Counted from the first letter of the stretch, positions 8,191 through 16,715 are shown. The stretch is 64,000 bases of DNA from Yeguia hominis (GCF_014384705.1 NZ_JACRSN010000001.1:62001-126000); one strand, 5' to 3'. Made by a program: numbers and translations. Notes: generated by a model not told the origin, from the sequence alone.

Positions 8191-9729
8191 TCAGGACGGG
8201 ATCAGCAGCATTCCGCCGCTTTCCGCAATCGCCGAAGTCATTCCGTTTTCCGCCTGAATTGCGGCAACAGAGGTGCAGTAGGTCCGCGCAATATCCCAAA
8301 GCGATTCGCCGGTCATCGCATAATAGATGGTCAGGGCCGCCTTCTGGCCGTCGTTTCTCGGACGCCCTTCGTCTTCATACACGGATTCCAGCTCTCTCCC
8401 GGAAACATTGACCGCAATTTGGATTTCCAGCTGAAGCTCCGCTTTGATTTCCAATTCGGACGTTCCGGAAATCCGATACCCAATATTGGTCACCGCGGCG
8501 TCCGTATCGCAAATTGCTGTTTCCGGCAGGCCGGCACGCTCTTTGGTATAGAGAATTTCCGCCATCCGCTCAAAGTAGACCGGCTTTCCTGCTGTATTGA
8601 CCGCCAGGATGCACAGATTCATTTTTCCGCGGCAAAGAAGCTTGCCGTTTTCGACCTCCGACTGCACATTCACAATTTCATTCCAGATATCCGTAATTTT
8701 CACAAGTTCGGTGTCGCCCAGGTTCAGCGTAATCTTTTGGATGGCGCTTTCCCGCATGACATCGGCAACAAGCCGCAAGGAAACCGGCCGGTACGAAAGC
8801 GCCGTTTCGTATTGCGTCGAATAGGCGTCTGTTACCACGGTAATTTCGGCCTGCTCAAATGCACTGACCGTTGCAATGACACGCGCCTCCGCCTCCAAAA
8901 GCATGTTTTCGCCGGAGGAATCGCTGCGGATCTGGATATCCGTTTCCGAAACGGCCAGCCGGATGTCGCACAGGGCGTCCTCGGTAATTCCCTCGCAGTC
9001 TATCGTTTCGCTGAACGGAATCGCATATTCCATACTTTCCAGCGACACCGTATCAATTCCGGCCGCATATAGGAGTTTCAGCTGAACTTCTCCCTTGAGA
9101 ATAATTTTCCCGGACACAATCTTATAATCCTGCAAAAGCGCGTCTGCCTGCACACGCAGCACCGCCTCCGCCGGCGGCTTTCCGTTTCCGATCTCTAAAA
9201 CCTCTCCGACTACAAACGGCTGCTGTGCGTACGCCGCCAGACGACTCGCGTGGAGCGTTTCCGTTTTTTCCTCCAGCGCCTCTCCCTCTACACCGCAGTA
9301 ATACTCGTATTTCACTGCGTCAAAAACGCGCGCGCAAACGGAAAACGCGCCGTGAATATCCAGGCGGCGCGGACTGACCGCGCGGCAATTGATGTATTCC
9401 ATCCGCGTCCGGACAAGCGCAATCGGGCTTTCCGGTGTCTTGCGCAGGGCAATCGACGCAGAAAACGGCTCTGTCTTCTCACAGTTCCGAACCGAAGTTC
9501 CGCCGGCATCCAGATACAAAACCCGAACGGTAGCACGGCCTTCGACCTCCAGACGATCCCCGATCACGGAGCGGACGGTAATCACCGGGTATACCTGGCA
9601 CTTTAAAATACGCTGGATATCCGGGCAGTAATCGGGAAGGCTGAAATCCAAATCCACCGGTTTTTCTTCGCAGCCGTCAAAAACAAGTTCCTGTGTGGGC
9701 AACAATCCCCTACTGAGTTTACAATCCAT
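8191..9729 (-). CDS. sipL: SipL-like SPOCS (DUF3794) and LysM morphogenetic protein
   Basis: A 512-residue soluble protein. ATG 9729 was chosen because AAGGAGAGG precedes it and the family begins with the conserved LVFDGCEEKPVDLDFSLPDY. Repeated SPOCS (DUF3794) beta-domains fill most of the chain, for example KILKCQVYPVI-like and DALLQDYKIVSGKIILKGE segments. The last 50 residues are a LysM domain (IYYAMTGESLWDIARTYCTS, then AIQAENGM and LLIPS). In Clostridioides difficile SipL is the functional counterpart of SpoVID and binds SpoIVA through LysM. Its location between spoVM and spoIVA strongly supports the same job here: tying the SpoIVA layer to later coat proteins. A terminator separates it from spoVM, so it probably has its own mother-cell promoter. 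Confidence 0.9.
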   Translation of the reverse strand: MDCKLSRGLLPTQELVFDGCEEKPVDLDFSLPDYCPDIQRILKCQVYPVITVRSVIGDRLEVEGRATVRVLYLDAGGTSVRNCEKTEPFSASIALRKTPESPIALVRTRMEYINCRAVSPRRLDIHGAFSVCARVFDAVKYEYYCGVEGEALEEKTETLHASRLAAYAQQPFVVGEVLEIGNGKPPAEAVLRVQADALLQDYKIVSGKIILKGEVQLKLLYAAGIDTVSLESMEYAIPFSETIDCEGITEDALCDIRLAVSETDIQIRSDSSGENMLLEAEARVIATVSAFEQAEITVVTDAYSTQYETALSYRPVSLRLVADVMRESAIQKITLNLGDTELVKITDIWNEIVNVQSEVENGKLLCRGKMNLCILAVNTAGKPVYFERMAEILYTKERAGLPETAICDTDAAVTNIGYRISGTSELEIKAELQLEIQIAVNVSGRELESVYEDEGRPRNDGQKAALTIYYAMTGESLWDIARTYCTSVAAIQAENGMTSAIAESGGMLLIPS

Positions 9730-9804
9730 AAAGGCCCTCTCCTTTTTCCAGTTCTGTCTCATTTTTATTCGCAACGTGTCCGAGATATACCAATCCGAAA
9801 AAAG

Positions 9805-9840
9805 AAAAACCGCCGAAACAGGAACCTTCTGTTTCGGCGG
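9805..9840 (-). terminator. Rho-independent terminator after spoVM
   Basis: A perfect 12-base-pair stem (CCGCCGAAACAG with CTGTTTCGGCGG, 9810-9840) followed on the minus strand by TTTTTC. It lies between spoVM and sipL. Confidence 0.85.
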
Positions 9841-9861
9841 CCTGCATTCTGGCAGAGGCGT

Positions 9862-9942
9862 CTAGTCTTCTTTTTTGATTTTAAACATTTTCCGCAGGAA
9901 AAAGCCGAGCATCCCGGAGCCCTTAACGACAACAACCTTCAT
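9862..9942 (-). CDS. spoVM: SpoVM, 26-residue amphipathic spore membrane peptide
   Basis: A 27-codon gene, ATG 9942 to TAG 9862, with AGGAGGG six bases upstream. The peptide begins MKVVVVKGSGMLGFFLRKMF and ends KIKKED, the same 26-residue length and pattern as Bacillus SpoVM: lysine at 2 and 7, hydrophobic face, arginine at 17, basic tail. SpoVM inserts as a shallow amphipathic helix in the convex forespore outer membrane and recruits SpoIVA. Neighbouring sipL and spoIVA make the assignment firm despite the size. The proline at position 9 known to matter in Bacillus subtilis is serine here. A strong terminator follows, so it forms a short transcript with the 52-residue membrane protein gene just upstream. 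Confidence 0.9.
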   Translation of the reverse strand: MKVVVVKGSGMLGFFLRKMFKIKKED

Positions 9943-9963
9943 ATCGGTCCCTCCTAAATATGT

Positions 9964-10122
9964 TCATCGCCGGATCAGAGCGAGTCCAAGCGCCACAATG
10001 ATGACGCCGGCAATAAATAAAATGAGTCCCGAAGGGCAAAAACATGACAGAATCAGCCCCAGCCCAAACGCTGCGGCGCAGAGGCATCTGCCCGATCCGC
10101 CACAGCAGCGGTTTCTCCTCAT
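9964..10122 (-). CDS. Small Cys-rich single-pass membrane protein upstream of spoVM
   Basis: A 52-residue ORF from ATG 10122 (AAAGGCGG upstream) to TGA 9964, 21 bases before spoVM. The N-terminus MRRNRCCGGSGRCLC is basic and holds four cysteines; a further pair sits in SCFCPSG. The rest is hydrophobic, ending FIAGVIIVALGLALIRR, so one or two membrane segments are likely. I do not recognise the family. Tight linkage to spoVM and a shared downstream terminator imply co-transcription and a possible sporulation role, which is inference. A different frame across the same DNA is open but lacks any protein-like pattern. Confidence 0.6.
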   Translation of the reverse strand: MRRNRCCGGSGRCLCAAAFGLGLILSCFCPSGLILFIAGVIIVALGLALIRR

Positions 10123-10260
10123 GCGCCGCACCGCCTTTCCACTGTTTTTCCGGTCTCAATACCATAATATCCCGCTGCAAAAATTGTGTGCAGGTTTTTA
10201 AAACTTTTTTCAAACCGATCCGGCTTAACTTTCCCGGAGCTTTATGATACAGTTTAGATC

Positions 10261-10331
10261 ACAACAGAAAAGAAGCCCTGCCACCGGGCAGGGATGAAAG
10301 GCATTTGCCGCACGTCGTTAGGTCTTAGAAG
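10261..10331 (+). promoter_or_regulatory. Structured pnuC leader, candidate NAD+-II (pnuC-motif) riboswitch
   Basis: Directly upstream of pnuC the RNA would fold into a 7-base-pair hairpin CCCTGCC/GGCAGGG (10276-10293), preceded by the purine stretch AGAAAAGAAG and followed by GATGAAAGGC and GCATTTGCC, which can form a second short GGCA/TGCC pairing. The pnuC motif, now called the NAD+-II riboswitch, occurs in leaders of pnuC genes in Lactobacillales and Clostridiales and forms a compact pseudoknot. Position fits; identity of the conserved bases is from memory and unverified. Confidence 0.45.
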
Positions 10332-11082
10332 ATGTGCGCAGATGTCTTTCTTTTTTGGAAAGGAAGAAGCCCGTATGCAAAAAAATCGCATTTCTATTCC
10401 TCTTTTTCCCGGGGAGAACGCGCCCTCTGGTGCACCTCTCTCTTCCTGATTCTGGCGGCATTTCTCCTTTTTGACCGTGAAAACTACCTGACGCTCTGCG
10501 CCTCCATTGTCGGTGTAACCTCTCTCATTTTCTGCGCAAAGGGAAACCCCGCCGGACAACTGCTCATGCTGATTTTCAGTGTGCTTTACGGTATCATTTC
10601 CTTTACATACGCTTACTATGGAGAAATGCTCACCTATCTCGGCATGACAGCCCCCATGGCGCTGTTTTCGCTGATTTCCTGGCGCAGAAACCCCTTCGAG
10701 GGAAAAAAGTCCGAAGTCGCAGTCAATCAGCTCTGCAAAACGGAGCTTCTTTTGCTTCCGGTCTTGACGATATTGGTAACACTTCTTTTTGCTCTGCTTC
10801 TGCATGCGCTCCATACCGCAAATCTTGTTCCCAGCACCATCTCCGTTGCCACCAGTTTTCTGGCGGTATATTTGACGTTTCGGAGAAGCGCCTTTTTTTG
10901 CACTCGCCTATGCCGCCAATGATCTGGTTCTGATTGTTTTGTGGAGCATGGCAGCGCTTGAAGATCGATCCTATCTCTCCGTACTCGTCTGCTTTGCAGC
11001 TTTTTTGATAAATGACCTGTATGGCTTTTTCAATTGGAGACGGATGAAGAAACGGCAGGCGGCATCTGCCCGCCCTGTTTGA
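10332..11082 (+). pseudogene. pnuC: PnuC-family nicotinamide riboside transporter, frameshifted
   Basis: The frame from 10332 encodes ALWCTSLFLILAAFLLFDRE, AKGNPAGQLLMLIFSVLYGI and YYGEMLTYLGMTAPMALFSL, a clear PnuC facilitator for nicotinamide riboside with about seven helices. It breaks in a run of seven T at 10893-10899; after dropping one T the protein continues FALAYAANDLVLIVLWSMAA and NDLYGFFNWRRMKKRQ to TGA 11082, the expected C-terminus. A better start, ATG 10375 behind AAAGGAAG, is out of frame by one base in a run of seven A (10379-10385). Both disruptions are in homopolymers, so either sequencing error or phase variation and decay are possible. The structured leader upstream fits an NAD-responsive salvage gene. 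Confidence 0.8.
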
Positions 11083-11197
11083 TTCCGTTTGTGCCGCCAG
11101 TCTTACCTGCCGCGCTGCAATTGTGCCGCTCCGAATCGCAGAAATTCCGCCCCGCCTTCGCGGCTTTTGCGTCCGCAGCCATTTTGCAGCAAAACGG

Positions 11198-11235
11198 AAA
11201 ACCCGGCATCGCCACGCATGGCAAGCCGGGTTTTT
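11198..11235. terminator. Bidirectional terminator between pnuC and the kinase-like gene
   Basis: AAAACCCGGC and GCCGGGTTTT pair over ten bases, with a small inner GCCA/TGGC stem. Flanking A and T runs let it serve both the plus-strand pnuC and the converging minus-strand gene. Confidence 0.75.
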
Positions 11236-11298
11236 GTATGCTACAATCCATTGGCTTTTAAGCCAATATTGGTGCAAATACGTCTTTTAGAATTCCGT

Positions 11299-11901
11299 TC
11301 AGGCTCTGGCTTCCATACGGGCACGAATGTACTGTTCCAGCAAATCTGCCGTCTTGGCAACTCCGAGCTTCGCGCTGTTGATTACCAGATCGTAATTCTT
11401 GGCACGACCCCATTTTTCTTTGCAGTACTGATCGTGGTAATTTTTCCGAAACTTATCCTTCCGGATAATCAACTCCATCGCTTCTTCTTCGGAAATATCC
11501 GTCTTTGCCATGGTGCGCTGGAGTTTAAAATCCAGATCCGCCCGCACAAAAATGGAAATCATCGCCGGGTTTTCCCGGAAAATTTCTTCCGCACAGCGTC
11601 CTACCACGACAAAAGATTCTCCCGCTTCGGCCTTTTCCCGCAGATAGCGGAACTGTATCCGTGCAATTCCATCCTCCGGTGCATTATTAAAGCCGTTTAC
11701 CGTCCGGTAGATCCCCCACCTCTTGGGAACCTCATCATACTTTTTCAGCAACTCGGCGTTCATCCCGTATTCCTGAGCAATATGATCCAGCATATTCCGC
11801 TCATAGACGATCAGCCCAAAGCGTTCCGCCAGCAAATTGGCAATTTCATGGCCGCCGCTTCCAAATTCGCGCCCTACCGCAAGAATCAATTGATCCGCCA
11901 C
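11299..11901 (-). CDS. Cytidylate kinase-like family protein
   Basis: A 200-residue soluble protein. I chose the GTG at 11901, six bases after GGGAGGA, giving the start VADQLILAVGREFGSGGHEI; a longer ATG start at 11955 has no such site. The P-loop-like GREFGSGGHEIANLLAERF and later VVVGRCAEEIFR, ADLDFKLQR and YDLVINSAKLG match the cytidylate kinase-like family (PF13189), common in Firmicutes. Relatives phosphorylate nucleotides or are uncharacterised; the glycine-rich loop GSGGHE differs from classical Cmk. It is a monocistronic gene ending at the shared terminator. The substrate is not predictable from this sequence. Confidence 0.85.
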   Translation of the reverse strand: MADQLILAVGREFGSGGHEIANLLAERFGLIVYERNMLDHIAQEYGMNAELLKKYDEVPKRWGIYRTVNGFNNAPEDGIARIQFRYLREKAEAGESFVVVGRCAEEIFRENPAMISIFVRADLDFKLQRTMAKTDISEEEAMELIIRKDKFRKNYHDQYCKEKWGRAKNYDLVINSAKLGVAKTADLLEQYIRARMEARA

Positions 11902-12126
11902 TTGTAGTCCTCCCTTCTTGATCTGATTTATATTTACGCCATTTCCAAAGCGCACATACCAAAAATCCGAATTTTACGGCAAGGCCGTAGGGTCGGGCCT
12001 TTCTTCGATTTCGCGGTGCGTCTGAATCCGGCAAATCTTCTGAACTTTCAGATTATTCCCTGCAAACGGCTGTTTTCAGAGAAGGATCCCATTTTTCCGA
12101 AACGCGTTCTTCTTAACGCGTTCTTC

Positions 12127-13473
12127 TTATAGATACCGGACAAAAATGAACAGCATGGAAATCACGATCACAATGACTGTGGCCGGAGCCAAAGCCTTGC
12201 AATATTTTCCCCAGCCAATCGGATGGCCGTTCTTTGCCGCAATCGAAGTGCCAACGACGTTGGCCGATGCGCCGATCGGCGTTGCGTTTCCGCCGATGTC
12301 CGTTCCCATGGAGAGCGTCCATGCCAGCACATCCAGATGAACACCCTGCATAGCAGAAAGGCTCTTAATCACCGGAATCATCGTTGCTGCAAACGGAATA
12401 TTGTCAATAAAGGCGCTTGCAATAGCAGACAGCCAGATGATGATCGCAACCATCAGCATGGCGTTGCCGCCGCTGATCTTTCCGATCAGAGAAGCCAGCC
12501 ATTCGAGGATGCCCGTCTGCTCAAGGCCGCTGACAACCGTAAAGAGGCCGACAAAGAACAGGAGCGTTTTGTAATCAATTTTCCGAAGGATTCCGCCCGC
12601 ACGCTTTCCGGAGGTCAGAACCGTCACCAGCGCAATAAATACGCCGATGCAGGAAACCGTTAGACCGGTCTGTGCATGGGTAATCAGCAGAATGACCGCA
12701 ACCGCAAAAATGATGCAGCTGACAATAAAGGCGCCTTTGTTGGTAATCGCTGTTGCCGGATGCGGATAGGACTCCGGATCCGCAGGTGCCGCCGCCTTCA
12801 GTTCCTTCCGGAAATAGAGATATAAGTATAATACCACAAAAACCATAGAAATAGCAACCATTAAACCGGTGTTTGTAATGAAATCTCCAAAAGAATATCC
12901 CAGAGACGTTCCGATGATGATATTCGGGGGATCTCCGCACATGGTCGCGGAACCGCCGAGGTTCGCGCAGAAAATCTCCGAAAGAATCATGGGGACCGGA
13001 TCAAATTTCAGCATCCGTCCGAGTTCGACCGTGACGGCTGCAAGGAACATGATGACCGTAATGCTGTCGATAAACATCGCCAGCGCAGCAGACATGATCA
13101 TAAACGTCAGAAAGATCGGGATCGTCTTGTAGTGCACCAGCTTGGCAATCGTCATGCACAGCCAGCGGAAAAAGCCGCTGTCCGCCATGCCCTCAACCAT
13201 AATCATCATGCCGGCAATAAAGAAGATGGTTTCCCAGTTAATTCCCGAGGATCCCGATGCTGCACCGGTATGATACCAGAAATCCGGCTCGATAATGCTG
13301 CGCAGGTTCAGTGCCTCATAAATCGCACCCATATCGCGCATACAAATGCCAAACACAACCACAAGCACAAGCAATCCGCATCCCAGCGTAACAAAGTGCC
13401 GTTCCACTTTTTCTGTAATGATTAGCGCAAACATCACAAGAAAAATTACCACTGCCGCAATTTGTGCAACCAT
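12127..13473 (-). CDS. SLC13 / ArsB-NhaD superfamily permease
   Basis: A 448-residue integral membrane protein with about eleven helices, ATG 13473 behind AAGGAGGAAGG. Key motifs are GGSATMCGDPPNIIIGTSLG in the middle and IGGNATPIGASANVVGTSIA near the C-terminus, the paired ion- and substrate-binding hairpins of the ion-transporter superfamily. Relatives carry dicarboxylates, citrate, arsenite or sodium/proton exchange; the two GN(S)AT..G..PN/SAN motifs fit a sodium- or proton-coupled anion transporter. No neighbour narrows the substrate. The 225-base gap to the kinase-like gene downstream shows nothing else of note. Confidence 0.85.
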   Translation of the reverse strand: MVAQIAAVVIFLVMFALIITEKVERHFVTLGCGLLVLVVVFGICMRDMGAIYEALNLRSIIEPDFWYHTGAASGSSGINWETIFFIAGMMIMVEGMADSGFFRWLCMTIAKLVHYKTIPIFLTFMIMSAALAMFIDSITVIMFLAAVTVELGRMLKFDPVPMILSEIFCANLGGSATMCGDPPNIIIGTSLGYSFGDFITNTGLMVAISMVFVVLYLYLYFRKELKAAAPADPESYPHPATAITNKGAFIVSCIIFAVAVILLITHAQTGLTVSCIGVFIALVTVLTSGKRAGGILRKIDYKTLLFFVGLFTVVSGLEQTGILEWLASLIGKISGGNAMLMVAIIIWLSAIASAFIDNIPFAATMIPVIKSLSAMQGVHLDVLAWTLSMGTDIGGNATPIGASANVVGTSIAAKNGHPIGWGKYCKALAPATVIVIVISMLFIFVRYL

Positions 13474-13950
13474 TTTTGCCTTCCTCCTTCAGAAAGATTC
13501 CGGTCAATGTTTGGCCGGCCATTTTTGCATTTGGGACACAGTATAGCACAGCGTTTTCAAAAATTCCATGGTTTCATTAAGATATTAACGAAAATCAGGA
13601 GTTTGCATATTGATTTTCACCCCGCGCCGCGGAATCTTTTACAACATGAATAGATTTTTTCCAGCAAATTTTCGCACCGTTTTTTGCCAAAAAATTCTCA
13701 ACACCAAACACTTGAACCGTTTGGTGCTGGGAGCCCGCGCACTGGTTTTATGGTGTCTGACGATTCTATGGATTGACAAGAGAAAGACTGGATTTTGACA
13801 GACAGAAATGCGCCATGCTGCGCCGCGCGCTTTGCCGCGGGGCTGGTTTTTCCTCGACCGTTCTGCTCCGATGAAGCTGCCTGCGTCTGATGGACTTTCG
13901 CGTAATTGGGGCTTTTAAGGAACCGGCGGACTGACGCCTATCAAGGTGAA
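13474..13950. other. Intergenic region without a convincing gene
   Basis: About 480 bases with no protein-like frame on either strand. One small hairpin, CACCAAAC with GTTTGGTG around 13701-13726, is visible; its role is unknown. Confidence 0.5.
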
Positions 13951-13997
13951 AAGGACCAATCCGCCGGAAAAACGTACTGTCCGGCGAATTGGTCCTT
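13951..13997 (-). terminator. Long hairpin terminator after the SDR gene
   Basis: AAGGACCAAT..GCCGG pairs with CCGGC..ATTGGTCCTT, a 15-base-pair stem with one 2-base internal loop, followed on the minus strand by TTCACCTT. The T tract is weak, but position after the SDR stop at 14023 fits. Confidence 0.6.
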
Positions 13998-14022
13998 GCG
14001 GATCGATGGTAAGACGGCAAGG

Positions 14023-14790
14023 TTACTGGATTGTGTACCCGCCGTCAATCACCAGATTATGCCCGGTGATCATTCCGGCAGCACCGCTGCACAAAAACGC
14101 AATCGATCCGGCGATTTCGTCGGTCTCTGCAAAGCGCTCTGACGGCATTTTCTTTTTAAATGCTTCTCCGACTTCTCCGGCCCAGGCTTTTTTGCCGAGT
14201 TCTGTCAGTACTACGGTCGGAGATACAGCATTGACCCGGATTCCATATTTTCCCCATTCATAGGCCATTACCTTGGTCATGGCGATGATCGCGCCCTTCG
14301 ACGCACAATACGCCACGTGTTTATCCAGTGCAATCACGCCCGCCTGCGAGGCCATATTTACAATGCTGCCCGGTTTTCCCGCGTCAATCAGGTATTTCCC
14401 GACTGCCTGCGCCATCATAAACGAGGCCTTCAGGTTTACCGCCATGGTCCGATCCCACATTTCCTCGCTGCGTGTTTCCGCATTGTCGAGCGCTACAATG
14501 CCCGCGCAGTTGACGAGAATATCCATTCCGCCGAAGCGCTCCACCGCTGTCGCAAGAACCGCTTTCCGGCAAGCTTCGTCGAGAAGATTCCCACGCACAC
14601 CGATGCAATCTGCGCCCAGCGCCGCTGCGGCTTCCTCAGTTTTTTCACTCATATCTGCAATCAAAACCTTCACGCCCTTTTTTGCAAAAAACGTCGCCGT
14701 CGCATTGCCGATTCCGGCTGCGCCGCCCGTAACAATTGCAACTTTCCCCGCAAGTGAAAATTCTGTGTCCGCGCCATAGTATTTCAGCAT
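14023..14790 (-). CDS. Short-chain dehydrogenase/reductase, polyol-type
   Basis: A 255-residue classical SDR, ATG 14790 behind AAGGAGGAAA. The cofactor loop is TGGAAGIGNA (near residue 22), followed by ADMSEK with an acidic residue that favours NAD(H); then NCAGIV, the catalytic serine in NMASQAG, and YCASK. The C-terminal GHNLVIDGGYTIQ is standard. Overall it resembles D-threitol or gluconate-type dehydrogenases (GolD-like), which oxidise sugar alcohols. It lies 66 bases downstream of a truncated glycosidase gene on the same strand, consistent with a carbohydrate operon that has since been broken. The exact substrate is not determined. Confidence 0.88.
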   Translation of the reverse strand: MLKYYGADTEFSLAGKVAIVTGGAAGIGNATATFFAKKGVKVLIADMSEKTEEAAAALGADCIGVRGNLLDEACRKAVLATAVERFGGMDILVNCAGIVALDNAETRSEEMWDRTMAVNLKASFMMAQAVGKYLIDAGKPGSIVNMASQAGVIALDKHVAYCASKGAIIAMTKVMAYEWGKYGIRVNAVSPTVVLTELGKKAWAGEVGEAFKKKMPSERFAETDEIAGSIAFLCSGAAGMITGHNLVIDGGYTIQ

Positions 14791-14856
14791 TTCTATTTCC
14801 TCCTTAAATGATCATTTTGCTGCTAAAATGAAATCGCTGCTTTTGATTTTAACACC

Positions 14857-16227
14857 CTATTTTTGATGAAAAACTTCAGTCTTATACGGAGAGTAATACG
14901 GCTTTGCCGTAATGGTTCCAGCCGTATGCATTCCGCCGATTTGCACTCGCTTCGTCTCAAACGGCAGCAGATGGAAATAATTATCGGAGAATTCCCAGCC
15001 AAACGCATCGCCCTCTTCATCGCCAGTCAGGATCACACAGTGTGCATATTGATCCGTTTGGATCACCAGCTCTGTGCCCTCCACCTGCAAGGAGAGCTTT
15101 GCATCCGGAAACAGCGTATCGCGTTCCATATCAAAATGTTCGATATTTCTGGCAAGCACCGTACCGGTTTTGTCCTTTAATATGCAGAACAGAATACAAT
15201 CCCTGCGAATCGGGCCGAGGTGATCCAGCGTTGTAAAGATCCTGGATTCACCAGCCAGAATTCGAACCGGCATTGTAAAGGGCTCTCTGACCTCGTTATC
15301 GAATTTGCTAAATGCGCAAAATTCCAGCGTACCGTCCACGTCTTCCGACGTATCATTGACCCCCCACAGGCGAATATGATCGCCGATTTCGATTGAAAGC
15401 AAGATGGGGGAATAGGCGCGTTTGATGCTGTAGTAAGGCTGTGTCAATTCCAAAAACGCGTCAATCAGTGTGAAGCTGATCATCGGGAACGCATCTTTCA
15501 GCTTCCAGTTCAAATGGCCCTGTGTCCTGCGGAACCCTGTACCGTTTTCCGTAGGAATACCGCGCCGCACCCGTTCCACTGTGCTTTTAAAATAGTCTGC
15601 CGCACAGACTGAGGCCCGATACACCATGGACTCCACATCTGTTGCATCATAGTATCGTTCGATTCCCCAATATTCACACTGCGCATATTCGTCCAGATAG
15701 CGGTGCCATGTTTCCGGAATCGGAAGATTTCTCCAATAGCGGAATCCGTATTTATGACGGTTGACTGCATACGCCGGATTCTTTGCGCCATATGGCAAGC
15801 AGTTGACATAGTCCTTCGGATAGATCTCCTCTTCGCTCATAAACCGCCGCATGCTGTGAAGCGGAAGCGCAGTTGTATAGCAATCTTCGCTAAAGAACAC
15901 CGGATATTGCAGCCCTGCAACATGATAGGCGCCGCTGTAAGCATGGGTATCCCCTTCCAGTGCATCATTGGCATCCTTTCCTCCAAACGGACTGGAGGGT
16001 GTATAGAACCGCTCCGGATCCATTTCTTCGCAAAGCCGTGCAAAATCAAGCATAAAGGTCTGGAACCCGAACTCCTTTTTTCCGCCTTCTTCACTTTCCC
16101 CATACATATAAGCTTCATTATTTCCGACCCACATCAGCAAACACGCATGCCCGCGGATCCGACGAATCAGATCCGCCGCATCCGCAATACACAGCTCCCG
16201 ATACGCACGGTCATCCGGCCAATACAA
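14857..16227 (-). pseudogene. 5'-truncated glycoside hydrolase family 2 enzyme
   Basis: A 456-codon frame ending at TAG 14857 that has only the C-terminal half of a GH2 (beta-mannosidase-like) enzyme. The barrel part shows ADAADLIRRIRGHACLLMWV followed by GNNEAYMYGE, which holds the acid/base glutamate, and YPVFFSEDCYTTALP near the nucleophile region, then C-terminal beta domains. The sugar-binding and sandwich domains that should precede it (about 400 residues) are absent: the frame closes a few codons upstream of TTG 16227 and the DNA beyond is unrelated and reads as phage-like on the other strand. There is no credible ribosome site or ATG. It was probably cut by a deletion or insertion at about 16.23 kb. 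Confidence 0.75.
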
Positions 16228-16249
16228 TGCTTGAATTGGAGGTGAGATT

Positions 16250-16409
16250 ATGAGTTACAACATTCCTGGTACAACTATCACTTTGACCCGAGGTGATACA
16301 TTTGAGGCTCTGGTCTCTGCCACCAAAAGGAACGGTCATTGTAACGGAAACCAAGACGCTGTCGGATGATGGACTCATCATCTCTACGGATGTGGTTTAC
16401 GACGAATAA
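16250..16409 (+). pseudogene. Junction of phage-like and secreted-protein gene fragments
   Basis: ATG 16250 behind TTGGAGGTG begins MSYNIPGTTITLTRGDTFEA, which looks like the N-terminus of phage baseplate-type proteins that open with LTRGD. About 20 codons later the protein-like pattern moves to another frame, reading LPPKGTVIVTETKTLSDDGL then IISTDVVYDE and TAA 16409. That second part recalls small secreted clostridial proteins. Neither fragment is complete. They mark a rearrangement next to the truncated GH2 gene. Family resemblance is from memory and weak. Confidence 0.4.
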
Positions 16410-16570
16410 ATAGCAATACAGGGCAGTAGAATGTAGGTTCGTTCTGCATTATTCCTACACTTTGGCTCAAAAAGCCAGTTATTACGGGATATTTTGCTTC
16501 TATATAGAAAAGGATTTTGTGGCGCGTTCCGCATCATTTCGACGGATTCCTTGTTTTTTAGACAAAAGAG

Positions 16571-16599
16571 TTGTTTTCAAGAACGGAATCCGTTATAAT
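16571..16599 (+). promoter_or_regulatory. SigA-type promoter of the teichoic-acid-like operon
   Basis: TTGTTT (16571-16576), a 17-base spacer and TATAAT (16594-16599) lie 117 bases upstream of the cytidylyltransferase start, leaving a leader of roughly 110 bases. Confidence 0.7.
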
Positions 16600-16715
16600 A
16601 ATGTCTGTATATCATGAAGAGCGGTCATCAAGCGCGGTGTCTGAACGCTGCGAACCATTCTGTTAAACACGGCTTCCGTCAGGAAGCAAATGACCACTGA
16701 GAGGAGCATTTTTCT

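Noticed and set aside
13766..14020. Minus-strand ORF of 84 codons downstream of the SDR gene
   Set aside because: It spans the terminator hairpin and has an arginine/serine-rich random composition.
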